Shown here: positions 1-5,627 of the stretch, one piece after another
Position numbering within the stretch: the first letter of the stretch is position 1
How the letters are laid out: each line of letters begins with the position of its first letter
Assembly (NCBI GenBank): GCA_027066355.1
Contig: JAMONW010000168.1
Location: forward strand, 1 to 5,627
From: Campylobacteraceae bacterium
GTDB taxonomy: Bacteria; Campylobacterota; Campylobacteria; Campylobacterales; Sulfurovaceae
Direction of reading: 5' to 3'
DNA length: 5,627 nt
Notes under the pieces: model-generated
Told to the model about the DNA's origin: nothing
The model's database searches: none
The model's input: only the letters and a program-made list of their open reading frames with translations
Made by a program: the position numbers and the translations under genes

Positions 1-1714
1 GGTTGCTGGTTGGGTAGCAAGTCGTAGGGATCATGGAGGAGTCATATTTATTGATATTAGAGATAATGACGAAGTAGTTCAGCTAGTTTGCGACCCAGCT
101 GATAGCCAAGAAGCACACAAAGTTGCTGATGAAGTAAGAGATCAATTTGTGCTTATTGCAAAAGGTAAAGTTAGAGCAAGAGGCGAAGGATTAGAGAATC
201 CAAAACTAAAAACTGGTAAAATAGAAATTGTAGTAGATGAGTTAAAGATAGAAAACCGCTCTTTACCTATGCCATTTGATTTAGGTGATGAAAATGTAAA
301 TGAAGAGATTAGACTTAAATATAGATACCTAGATTTAAGAACACCAAAGATGCATAATATTTTTAAATTGCGCTCTCAAGCTGCAATTGCGGCTAGAAAC
401 TCACTAGCAGAGCAAGGCTTTTTAGAGGTTGAAACTCCAGTTTTAACAAAAAGCACACCAGAGGGAGCAAGAGATTACCTTGTGCCAAGCCGTGTATTTC
501 CAGGAGAATTCTTTGCCCTACCCCAATCTCCTCAACTATTTAAACAGTTATTAATGGTTAGTGGATTTGATAGATATTTCCAAATTGCAAAATGTTTTAG
601 AGATGAAGATTTAAGAGCCGATAGACAGCCAGAATTTACACAAATAGATGTAGAGATGAGCTTTTGTGAGCAAGATGATGTTTTAGAAGTTGCAGAAAAA
701 CTTATTAGAGATATCTTTACAGCTTGTGGAAAAGGCGACAAAGTTCCTACCAAATTTGAGAGAATGAGCTATGATGAAGCTATGGAAAAGTATGGTTCAG
801 ATAAGCCAGATTTGAGATTTGATATGGCAATGGTAGATGTTATTGATATTTTTGAACGCTCATCAAATGAAATTTTTAGCTCTATTGCAAAAGATAAAAA
901 GAAAAACCGTATTAAAGCACTTAAAGTTCCAAATGGAGATAACATATTTAGTAAACGCCAAATGAAAGGCTTTGAAGATTATGTAAGAAAATTTGGAGCA
1001 AAAGGTTTAGGGTATTTTCAAATGAAAGAGGATGGATTAAAAGGTCCTTTAACAAAATTCTTTGAGCCTAATGATTTAAAAGAGATTATTAATATTTGCG
1101 ATTTAAAAGTTGGTGATGTAGTATTTTTTGGTGCGGGAGATAAAAAGACTGTATTAGATTATATGGGTAGATTTAGACTATACTTAGCTGATTTAATGGG
1201 AATTATTAATGAAGATGAGTATAGATTTTTATGGGTAATTGATTTCCCAATGTTTGAAGTAGAAGAAGGCAAAACAAAAGCCCTACACCACCCATTTACA
1301 ATGCCACAACTTCAAGATGGAAAATTTGTTTATGATGATATAGAAGATATTAAATCTATTGCTTATGATATTGTATTAAATGGAACTGAACTTGGTGGTG
1401 GAAGTATTCGTATTCATAAAGAAGAGGTGCAAGAAGAGGTATTTAAACTTCTTGGTATTAAAGAAGAAGAAGCACAAGAGAAGTTTGGATTCTTACTAGA
1501 TGCACTTAAATTTGGTGCGCCTCCTCATGGTGGATTTGCACTTGGATTTGATAGATTAATAATGCTTTTAGCACAAACTGATAGTATTAGAGATGTAATT
1601 GCATTCCCAAAAACTCAAAGAGCGCAATGTATGCTAACACAAGCTCCTGGTGATGTAGATGCTGAACAACTGCAAGAGCTTGGCTTAAGAATAAAAAGAA
1701 ACTTAAATAAATAG
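1..1714 (+). CDS. aspS: Aspartyl-tRNA synthetase, 5' end outside window
   Basis: Class II aminoacyl-tRNA synthetase that attaches aspartate to its tRNA in the cytoplasm, using ATP. The frame is open from base 2, giving 570 visible residues. The GTG at 149 is an internal valine, not the start. Visible residues 1-85 form the OB-fold anticodon domain (GWVASRRDHGGVIFID near the start). Motif 1 is around 139-148 (GFLEVETPVL), QSPQ at 175-178, and motif 2 at 199-203 (FRDED, with R200) followed by RQPEFTQIDVEMS. A bacterial-type GAD insertion spans roughly 284-410. GGGS is at 465-468 and motif 3 at 515-519 (GFDRL, with R518). About 17 N-terminal residues are missing, which would make a full protein near 587, normal for bacterial AspRS. 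The product is probably non-discriminating (also charging tRNA-Asn), because L64 and L69 match the spacing of L81/L86 in the H. pylori enzyme. Its stop overlaps the adk Shine-Dalgarno, so the two genes are likely co-transcribed. The frame is intact and identification is secure. Confidence 0.97.
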   Translation, partial: VAGWVASRRDHGGVIFIDIRDNDEVVQLVCDPADSQEAHKVADEVRDQFVLIAKGKVRARGEGLENPKLKTGKIEIVVDELKIENRSLPMPFDLGDENVNEEIRLKYRYLDLRTPKMHNIFKLRSQAAIAARNSLAEQGFLEVETPVLTKSTPEGARDYLVPSRVFPGEFFALPQSPQLFKQLLMVSGFDRYFQIAKCFRDEDLRADRQPEFTQIDVEMSFCEQDDVLEVAEKLIRDIFTACGKGDKVPTKFERMSYDEAMEKYGSDKPDLRFDMAMVDVIDIFERSSNEIFSSIAKDKKKNRIKALKVPNGDNIFSKRQMKGFEDYVRKFGAKGLGYFQMKEDGLKGPLTKFFEPNDLKEIINICDLKVGDVVFFGAGDKKTVLDYMGRFRLYLADLMGIINEDEYRFLWVIDFPMFEVEEGKTKALHHPFTMPQLQDGKFVYDDIEDIKSIAYDIVLNGTELGGGSIRIHKEEVQEEVFKLLGIKEEEAQEKFGFLLDALKFGAPPHGGFALGFDRLIMLLAQTDSIRDVIAFPKTQRAQCMLTQAPGDVDAEQLQELGLRIKRNLNK

Positions 1715-1723
1715 GAGAAAATT

Positions 1724-2323
1724 ATGAAAAAACTTTTTTTAATTATTGGCGCACCAGGAAGTGGTAAAACAACAGATGCAAGTATAATTGCTGAAAGAAA
1801 TAGCGATAAAATAGCTCACTACTCTACTGGAGATATGCTTAGAGCTGAAGTTGCAAGTGGCAGTGAACTTGGAAAAGAGATAGATAGCTACATCTCAAAA
1901 GGTGCGCTTGTGCCACTTCAAATTGTATTAAATACTATTATTAGCGCTATTAAAGGAAGTGATAGAGATGTTGTAATTATTGATGGATTCCCAAGAAGTG
2001 TTGAGCAGATGGTAGAGTTTGATAAGCTTTTAGAAAATGAAGATGAGATAGAGCTACTATCAGTTATTGAAGCAAGAGTAAGTGAAGCAGTAGCAAGAGA
2101 GAGAATTCTTGGCAGAGCTGAACAAGCAGCACCAGGAGAGCAAAGAAGTGATGATAATGAAGAGGTTTTTGTAAGCAGAATGAAAATCTATAATGAGCCA
2201 TTAGCAGAAATTCAAAATTTTTATACAGATAAGAACTTACTAAAAATTATAGATGCAGAGCGCGAATTAGAGCCAATAGTTGCAGAGATGGAAGAGTTTG
2301 TAAAGAAAAGTGCAAATCTTTAA
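1724..2323 (+). CDS. adk: Adenylate kinase, short-LID form
   Basis: Cytoplasmic nucleoside monophosphate kinase: ATP + AMP to 2 ADP. The 199 residues carry the P-loop GAPGSGKT at 9-16 (K15), the AMP-site motif STGDMLR at 34-40 (R40) and DGFPRS at 87-92 (R91). The LID region at about 130-144 (GRAEQAAPGEQRSDD) contains R131 and R141, and R152 follows. The LID is short and lacks the four-cysteine zinc site and the long LID of roughly 214-residue enzymes, which explains the smaller size; Campylobacterota Adk are typically about 190-200 residues. The start is supported by AGGAG at 1713-1717, which overlaps the aspS stop and lies 6 nt before the ATG. The 9-nt gap to aspS implies one transcript, ended by the hairpin at 2331-2361. 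Recycling of AMP released by AspRS fits the pairing. All key residues I can place are present. Confidence 0.96.
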   Translation: MKKLFLIIGAPGSGKTTDASIIAERNSDKIAHYSTGDMLRAEVASGSELGKEIDSYISKGALVPLQIVLNTIISAIKGSDRDVVIIDGFPRSVEQMVEFDKLLENEDEIELLSVIEARVSEAVARERILGRAEQAAPGEQRSDDNEEVFVSRMKIYNEPLAEIQNFYTDKNLLKIIDAERELEPIVAEMEEFVKKSANL

Positions 2324-2330
2324 AATTTTA

Positions 2331-2361
2331 CTAATAAGCACCCAGCTTATTAGCTTTTTTT
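2331..2361 (+). terminator. Rho-independent terminator of aspS-adk
   Basis: A perfect 9-bp inverted repeat (CTAATAAGC at 2331-2339 and GCTTATTAG at 2345-2353) encloses a 5-nt loop, ACCCA. One C follows, then seven T residues at 2355-2361. It begins 8 nt after the adk stop, where an intrinsic terminator is expected. The stem is AT-rich, as is usual in low-GC genomes, but the T-run is good. It separates the housekeeping pair from the small gene downstream. Confidence 0.9.
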
Positions 2362-2399
2362 AATATAACTTCTTTTTATTTTTAATAATCCTAATATTT

Positions 2400-2420
2400 T
2401 GCTATAATTTAATATATAAT
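2400..2420 (+). promoter_or_regulatory. Extended -10 promoter for the small gene
   Basis: TGCTATAAT at 2400-2408 is a perfect extended -10 box (TG-n-TATAAT) of the kind used by the housekeeping sigma factor in Campylobacterota, where a -35 hexamer is often absent. The upstream 2371-2400 stretch is T/A-rich, with no good TTGACA. Transcription would begin around 2414-2417, giving a leader of about 31-34 nt before the ATG at 2448. A second TATAAT at 2415-2420 lacks the TG element and could be an alternative. Placement after the terminator supports an independent transcript. The transcription start is inferred, not seen. Confidence 0.72.
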
Positions 2421-2447
2421 TTTGGTTGAATATTTATAAGGATTATT

Positions 2448-2873
2448 ATGTGGTTTTTAATAATAATTTTAATTATGCTTATTTTTTCAATTTTAATGAA
2501 TGCAGAAAATAATAAAGTAAAAGCTGAAATATATAAACCTAAACCTTATAAAAATAAAACATATTATCAACCTTTATCAGTAATAAATACTGAGCTTTTT
2601 ATAGGTAATATAAAAGATTGGTTACGCCAAAATGAAACAAATAATTTAAAAATAAATCACAAAATTGAAGCAGATATTAATAGAATAGCAGTTTATGGAA
2701 ATAATAATTTTAAATTAGGATATATTGATGATGAAGTTGCAAAAAAATTATTTAATAATATAGATTATAAAATAGAACTTGCAGACACACCAACTATTGA
2801 AGATATAAAAGATGAAAAGGGAAACCTACACTATAAAACTTCAATAAAATACAATATTTTATCAACAAATTAA
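2448..2873 (+). CDS. Small membrane-anchored protein with HIRAN-like domain
   Basis: Function unknown; I recognise no characterised homologue. The 141-residue product starts at an ATG 5 nt after TAAGGA (2437-2442). Residues 2-17 are a continuous hydrophobic stretch with no charge before it, and lysines at 23, 25, 30, 32, 35 and 37 follow. By the positive-inside rule the rest would face the cytoplasm. There is no cysteine, so it is not a lipoprotein, and no convincing signal-peptidase site. Residues about 67-102 follow the pattern of HIRAN domains: a strand, a D-x-N-x-IAV segment (DINRIAVYG, 76-84), then KLGYIDDEVAKKLF (89-102) like the usual 'GY-P-E-A-L' helix entry. HIRAN domains in HLTF/Rad5-type proteins bind DNA 3' ends; whether this one binds DNA is unknown. 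It is Asn/Lys/Ile-rich and about 20% GC by hand count, well below its neighbours. It has its own promoter and no operon partner. The gene is likely real; the domain call is tentative. Confidence 0.8.
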   Translation: MWFLIIILIMLIFSILMNAENNKVKAEIYKPKPYKNKTYYQPLSVINTELFIGNIKDWLRQNETNNLKINHKIEADINRIAVYGNNNFKLGYIDDEVAKKLFNNIDYKIELADTPTIEDIKDEKGNLHYKTSIKYNILSTN

Positions 2874-2899
2874 TAAATCTATATCTTCAAGATGACAAC

Positions 2900-3520
2900 T
2901 TAGTTTTTGCTAAATATTATTTTTATACCCAAAATTATCAACACTCCACCTAAAAGCTTTTCTATGTAGTGTGAAAATTCTTGAAATTTCTTATTAATTT
3001 TAGGAATAGTTAAAAAAGTTACAACAAATGCAAACCATATAAATTGTAAAATCATTAACCAAACCCCATAAAAAAGCAACTGCCACATTGGCATATTAGG
3101 AGATAAAACTAAAGTAAAAAGTGCTAAAAAATAGATAGGTGCTTTTGGATTAAAAAGATTACCTAAAAAACCTACAACAATATGTTTTGAATTTTTTATA
3201 TCTTTTTTTATCTCTAATGGTTCAATTACTGAAGAGTTTGATTTTAGTGCATTATATCCAATATAAATAAGGTAACTTCCACCTAAAACTTTTATTATCA
3301 TCAATGCAGTAGTTGAATGCGCAATAAGTGTTGCTAAACCTAAAGATGAATATAAAATATGTATAGATAACCCCAAGGCAATACCTAGTGCTGTTAAATA
3401 CCCTGCCCTTTTACCATAACTTAGAGTTTGTTTGCTAATAAGAATAAAATCTGGTCCAGGGGTAGCTGCAGCTAATAGATGAATTGTTGTTAATAATATT
3501 AAATTATGTAAAAAATCCAA
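2900..3520 (-). CDS. LysE/RhtB-family amino-acid exporter
   Basis: Predicted inner-membrane exporter of the LysE/RhtB superfamily, which pumps out amino acids or related small molecules; the substrate cannot be read from sequence. The product is 206 residues, normal for the family, with about six hydrophobic segments: roughly 3-25, 39-61, 66-90, 113-140, 147-172 and 186-204. The family hallmark ATPGPDF is at 19-25, and NLFNPKAPIYF sits in the fourth segment. I place the start at the TTG at 3520-3518: AAGAGGG (3529-3535) lies 8 nt upstream and the protein then begins directly in the first membrane segment, as family members do. A longer frame from a TTG at 3544 would add 8 residues but has no ribosome site and starts inside a hairpin. 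It is the last gene of the minus-strand block, 44 nt behind hemE. Co-transcription is plausible but the hairpin between them may reduce it. Confidence 0.9.
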   Translation of the reverse strand: MDFLHNLILLTTIHLLAAATPGPDFILISKQTLSYGKRAGYLTALGIALGLSIHILYSSLGLATLIAHSTTALMIIKVLGGSYLIYIGYNALKSNSSVIEPLEIKKDIKNSKHIVVGFLGNLFNPKAPIYFLALFTLVLSPNMPMWQLLFYGVWLMILQFIWFAFVVTFLTIPKINKKFQEFSHYIEKLLGGVLIILGIKIIFSKN

Positions 3521-3528
3521 TTTTAATA

Positions 3529-3535
3529 CCCTCTT
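3529..3535 (-). promoter_or_regulatory. Shine-Dalgarno deciding the exporter TTG start
   Basis: On the minus strand this reads AAGAGGG, 8 nt before TTG at 3520-3518. It supports the shorter 206-residue protein, since the site would lie inside the coding region if translation began at 3544. There is no ATG upstream of the conserved ATPGPDF motif in this frame. Confidence 0.75.
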
Positions 3536-3564
3536 AAAATACAAGAAAAGCCTTCTTGTATTTT
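3536..3564 (-). terminator. Perfect inverted repeat after hemE, possible weak terminator
   Basis: Two 12-base arms (3536-3547 and 3553-3564) are exact reverse complements around a 5-nt loop. On the minus strand the stem starts at the base directly after the hemE stop codon, and its 3' arm ends in TATTTT. The arms carry A4 before and T4 after an 8-bp core, like an A-tract/T-tract terminator, but only four T residues follow the core. The exporter ribosome site begins at the next base. It could therefore be a leaky terminator, an mRNA-stabilising hairpin, or a structure that tunes exporter translation. The repeat itself is certain; its role is inferred. Confidence 0.6.
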
Positions 3565-4602
3565 CTATCTTTTACTAAGTTCTTTACAAAGATTTACAAA
3601 ATATTTTGCATTTTCTACTGGAACATCTGGTAATATACCATGTCCTAAATTAAAAATATGTCTTCCATCTTTCATAAGTTCTGCTAATGAACTTACACAC
3701 TCTTTTGTTGCTTCTTTACTATATAATCTTGTTGGCTCCATATTTCCCTGAAGCACATATCTATTGCCAAGTTTTTCTTTTGCTAAAGCCATTGGAGTTC
3801 CCCAATCTACTCCAAATACATCAAAGTTACCATAAACTAAGCCTCTTTCAATAAATGCAGCAACACCTTTTGGAAACATTATAATTGGAACTTCAGGGTG
3901 TCTCTCTTTTAAAAAGTCTGCAATTTCAACCATATATTTCCAACTAAACTCATCATATTTACTTGGCTCAATCGCACTTGCCCAACTATCAAAAATTTGA
4001 ACTACATCAGCACCAGCTTCTATCTGTTTAAGTAGATAATATTTTACAACTTCTGTTACTTTAGCTAAAATATTATGTAAAAGTTCAGGATTGCTATACA
4101 TCATCTTTTTAGATATATTATATGTTTTACTCCCCTGCCCCTCTATCATATAAGTTGCAAGTGTCCAAGGCGCTCCTGCAAAACCAATTAGGGCTTTATC
4201 ATCTGCTAATTTCTCTTTTACTATTTTTATTGTTTCATATACATAGGTAAGTTTATTAGCTGTTGCTTCACCAGCACTTAGCTTATCTAAATCTTCTTGG
4301 CTTCTAATAGGATTACTAAAAACAGGACCTTCACCCTTTACAAATTTAAGCTCCATTCCCATTTCATTTGGAACAACCAATATATCGCTAAACATAATTG
4401 CTGCATCAACACCTACTATATCTACTGGCTGTAAAGTAACCTCTGCTGCCATTTCAGGATTATGACAAAGATTTAAAAAATCTCCTGCCTTTGCCCTAAC
4501 CTCCTTATACTCTGGCAAATATCTTCCAGCTTGGCGCATCATCCAAACTGGTGTATATGGTGTTTCTTTACCTAAACAGGCATCTACAAAAATTTTACTC
4601 AT
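3565..4602 (-). CDS. hemE: Uroporphyrinogen decarboxylase
   Basis: Cytoplasmic haem-pathway enzyme that removes four carboxyl groups from uroporphyrinogen III to give coproporphyrinogen III, without a cofactor. The 345 residues match the usual bacterial length. Signature 1 is PVWMMRQAGRYLPEY at 18-32, with R23 and R27 equivalent to the substrate-binding arginines 37 and 41 of the human enzyme. The key aspartate is D73 in MFSDILVVP. Signature 2 is GFAGAPWTLATYMIEG at 140-155, with Y151 equivalent to human Y164. S205 lies in FDSWAS, and H321 in NLGHGI corresponds to human H339. The ATG overlaps the stop of the upstream YqhA gene by one base (TAATG), with AAGGGAG at 4612-4618, 9 nt upstream, so translation is probably coupled. 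The stop TAG directly abuts the inverted repeat at 3536-3564. All the active-site residues I know are in place. Confidence 0.97.
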   Translation of the reverse strand: MSKIFVDACLGKETPYTPVWMMRQAGRYLPEYKEVRAKAGDFLNLCHNPEMAAEVTLQPVDIVGVDAAIMFSDILVVPNEMGMELKFVKGEGPVFSNPIRSQEDLDKLSAGEATANKLTYVYETIKIVKEKLADDKALIGFAGAPWTLATYMIEGQGSKTYNISKKMMYSNPELLHNILAKVTEVVKYYLLKQIEAGADVVQIFDSWASAIEPSKYDEFSWKYMVEIADFLKERHPEVPIIMFPKGVAAFIERGLVYGNFDVFGVDWGTPMALAKEKLGNRYVLQGNMEPTRLYSKEATKECVSSLAELMKDGRHIFNLGHGILPDVPVENAKYFVNLCKELSKR

Positions 4603-5171
4603 TAATGATTGCTCCCTTTATGCATAAAATATAGTGCTAACGATAATGCAAATATTGAACCTGCAAAATATAACATCTCTTGTGGTGTAGAAAAGTTTGT
4701 ATGTAAAACTCTTTGAAAAAAATTAACAATTAAAACCATAACTATAACTTTTGCAATTTTATCTTTTAACTGATCAAGTGAATTAATCTCTAATATCTGT
4801 CCATGGTGTCCCTCTGCTTCGTCTATATGTGATATAAACAACTCATATATCCCAAATGCAAAAATAAACATTACAACTGCTATTAAATATAAATCAACTG
4901 CACCTATTATTCCTGAAACAATATTTTCATGAAAATGTTCAGGATGAGGATGAGCTAAAATACCATTAAATGCATATTTAGCAATTCCTGCAACATCATA
5001 AGATGCCACAATAAATAGTATTATAGCACCTAAAAGACCAAAAACTACTGCTAAAATTACAATAAATCTACTATTCCATATAGTGCCTTCAAATATCTTT
5101 TCTAAAAGACCTATCTCATCTTTTGATTTTTTAATTTTAGAGCTTTTTACTTCACTTGCATTATGTTTCAT
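4602..5171 (-). CDS. YqhA/UPF0114-family inner-membrane protein
   Basis: Integral membrane protein of the UPF0114 (YqhA) family, which has no established biochemical function. With the start at 5171 it has 189 residues, longer than E. coli YqhA (about 164) because of a Lys/Ser-rich N-terminal tail of about 25-30 residues. Hydrophobic segments lie near 36-57, 85-113, 138-153 and 162-180. Family-like features are WNSRFIVILAVVFGLLGA in the first segment and VDLYLIAVVMFIFAFGIYEL in the second. The loop between them has five histidines in ten residues (HPHPEHFHEN, 74-83), and EGHHG follows the second segment. I prefer the ATG at 5171-5169 because GGAGGA lies 9 nt upstream. The ATG at 5198 would overlap asd by 25 nt and has no ribosome site. 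The gene sits 2 nt after asd and overlaps hemE by one base, so it is part of the same operon. Confidence 0.88.
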   Translation of the reverse strand: MKHNASEVKSSKIKKSKDEIGLLEKIFEGTIWNSRFIVILAVVFGLLGAIILFIVASYDVAGIAKYAFNGILAHPHPEHFHENIVSGIIGAVDLYLIAVVMFIFAFGIYELFISHIDEAEGHHGQILEINSLDQLKDKIAKVIVMVLIVNFFQRVLHTNFSTPQEMLYFAGSIFALSLALYFMHKGSNH

Positions 5172-5173
5172 AT

Positions 5174-5627
5174 TTAAACGTCCTCCATCTCTATCCATTT
5201 TTGCGCAATTCTAACTGCATTTGTTGCAGCTCCTACACGCACTTGGTCTGCCACTACCCATATATGTAAAATATTATCTTGAAATAAATCTTTTCTAATT
5301 CTACCAACAAATGTTATATCAGTATCAGTTGCTACAATTGGCATTGGATATATACTCTCTTCTAAATTATCCATAACCTCAACATCTTCAAAATTATTAA
5401 GCGCAACTCTAACTTGCTCTACATCTACTTCTACATCATCTGCAAAAGTTACAGTAACTGCTTCGCTATGGCTTCTAAGCACTGGCACACGAACACAAGT
5501 AGCACTAACAGGCACATTCGCACCTAATATTTTTGTTGTTTCGTTTGTCATTTTCATCTCTTCTTTTGTATAACCATTATCCATAGGTTTATCAACTTGA
5601 GGAATAACATTAAGTGCAATTTGGTGC
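5174..5627 (-). CDS. asd: Aspartate-semialdehyde dehydrogenase, C-terminal part
   Basis: NADPH-dependent enzyme that converts aspartyl phosphate to aspartate semialdehyde, the branch point to diaminopimelate/lysine, threonine and methionine. The frame stays open to the right edge of the window, so the gene is truncated there. 150 residues are visible of an expected 340 or so; the ATG at 5584 is internal. Visible residues begin HQIALNVIPQVDKPMDNGYT, typical of the catalytic/dimerisation domain. CVRVPVLRSHSEA at 44-56 carries the substrate-binding arginine (R46) and the catalytic histidine (H53). The C-terminal ILHIWVVADQVRVGAATNAV region is the conserved helix entry that closes the NADP fold. 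The catalytic cysteine and the N-terminal nucleotide motif are outside the window. The stop TAA lies 2 nt before the YqhA start, so asd is the first visible gene of a minus-strand operon whose promoter must be further right. Confidence 0.96.
   Translation of the reverse strand, partial: HQIALNVIPQVDKPMDNGYTKEEMKMTNETTKILGANVPVSATCVRVPVLRSHSEAVTVTFADDVEVDVEQVRVALNNFEDVEVMDNLEESIYPMPIVATDTDITFVGRIRKDLFQDNILHIWVVADQVRVGAATNAVRIAQKWIEMEDV
5181..5186 (-). promoter_or_regulatory. Shine-Dalgarno deciding the YqhA start
   Basis: On the minus strand this reads GGAGGA, 9 nt before the ATG at 5171. It lies inside the last codons of asd (Glu-Asp), so ribosomes ending asd would pass directly over it. It favours the 189-residue product over a 198-residue one from 5198. 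Confidence 0.8.

Noticed and set aside
149..151. GTG as the aspS start codon
   Set aside because: The frame is open back to base 2, and residues 1-49 are the conserved OB-fold start (GWVASRRDHGGVIFID). The GTG is an internal valine.
532..753. 73-codon minus-strand open frame inside aspS
   Set aside because: It lies entirely antisense to the conserved class II core of AspRS, including motif 2, and its translation (Ser/Leu/Ile-rich) shows no recognisable motif. It is a shadow of the real gene.
2874..2899. Possible bidirectional terminator between the convergent genes
   Set aside because: The only symmetry is ATCTTCAAGAT, which cannot form a stable hairpin once a realistic loop is allowed, and no T-run follows on either strand.
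5196..5198. ATG at 5198 as the YqhA start
   Set aside because: There is no Shine-Dalgarno before it and it overlaps asd by 25 nt. The ATG at 5171 has GGAGGA at a 9-nt spacing.
5582..5584. ATG as the asd start codon
   Set aside because: Asd-like coding continues upstream to the window edge (HQIALNVIPQVDKP). A start here would lose the whole nucleotide domain and catalytic cysteine, so the gene is simply cut by the window.

Overview
The window looks like chromosomal DNA of a low-GC member of the Campylobacterota (Epsilonproteobacteria: the Campylobacter, Helicobacter, Sulfurimonas and Arcobacter breadth). This rests on the AT-rich genes, the adjacent aspS-adk pair, a short-LID adenylate kinase, an AspRS with leucines where the Helicobacter pylori non-discriminating enzyme has them, and a TGn-TATAAT promoter without a clear -35 box. 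This is inference from family knowledge, not a database match, and the genus cannot be named.

Layout: two gene blocks converge. On the plus strand, aspS (start lies left of the window) is followed after 9 nt by adk, and this unit ends in a clean hairpin-plus-T-run terminator (2331-2361). A separate extended -10 promoter then drives a small, very AT-rich gene (2448-2873). Its product has an N-terminal membrane segment and a soluble part resembling a HIRAN domain. On the minus strand, reading leftward from the right edge, lie asd (C-terminal part only), a YqhA/UPF0114-family membrane protein, hemE and a LysE/RhtB-type exporter. These four are tightly packed: a 2-nt gap, a 1-nt overlap and a 44-nt gap. 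The last gap holds a perfect 12-bp inverted repeat. The blocks meet tail to tail in a 26-nt spacer at 2874-2899, where I see no terminator.

Function: most of the window is housekeeping. AspRS charges tRNA-Asp (and probably tRNA-Asn) and releases AMP and PPi; Adk recycles AMP to ADP. Asd makes aspartate semialdehyde for lysine/diaminopimelate, threonine and methionine synthesis. HemE makes coproporphyrinogen III for haem. YqhA and the LysE-type protein are inner-membrane proteins of unproven role.

Two gene starts need care: the exporter most likely starts at a TTG at 3520, and the YqhA gene at the ATG at 5171. Both choices rest on good Shine-Dalgarno sequences. I found no CRISPR array, mobile element, tRNA or rRNA, and no clearly new multi-gene system. 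The most unusual item is the small HIRAN-like membrane-anchored protein.
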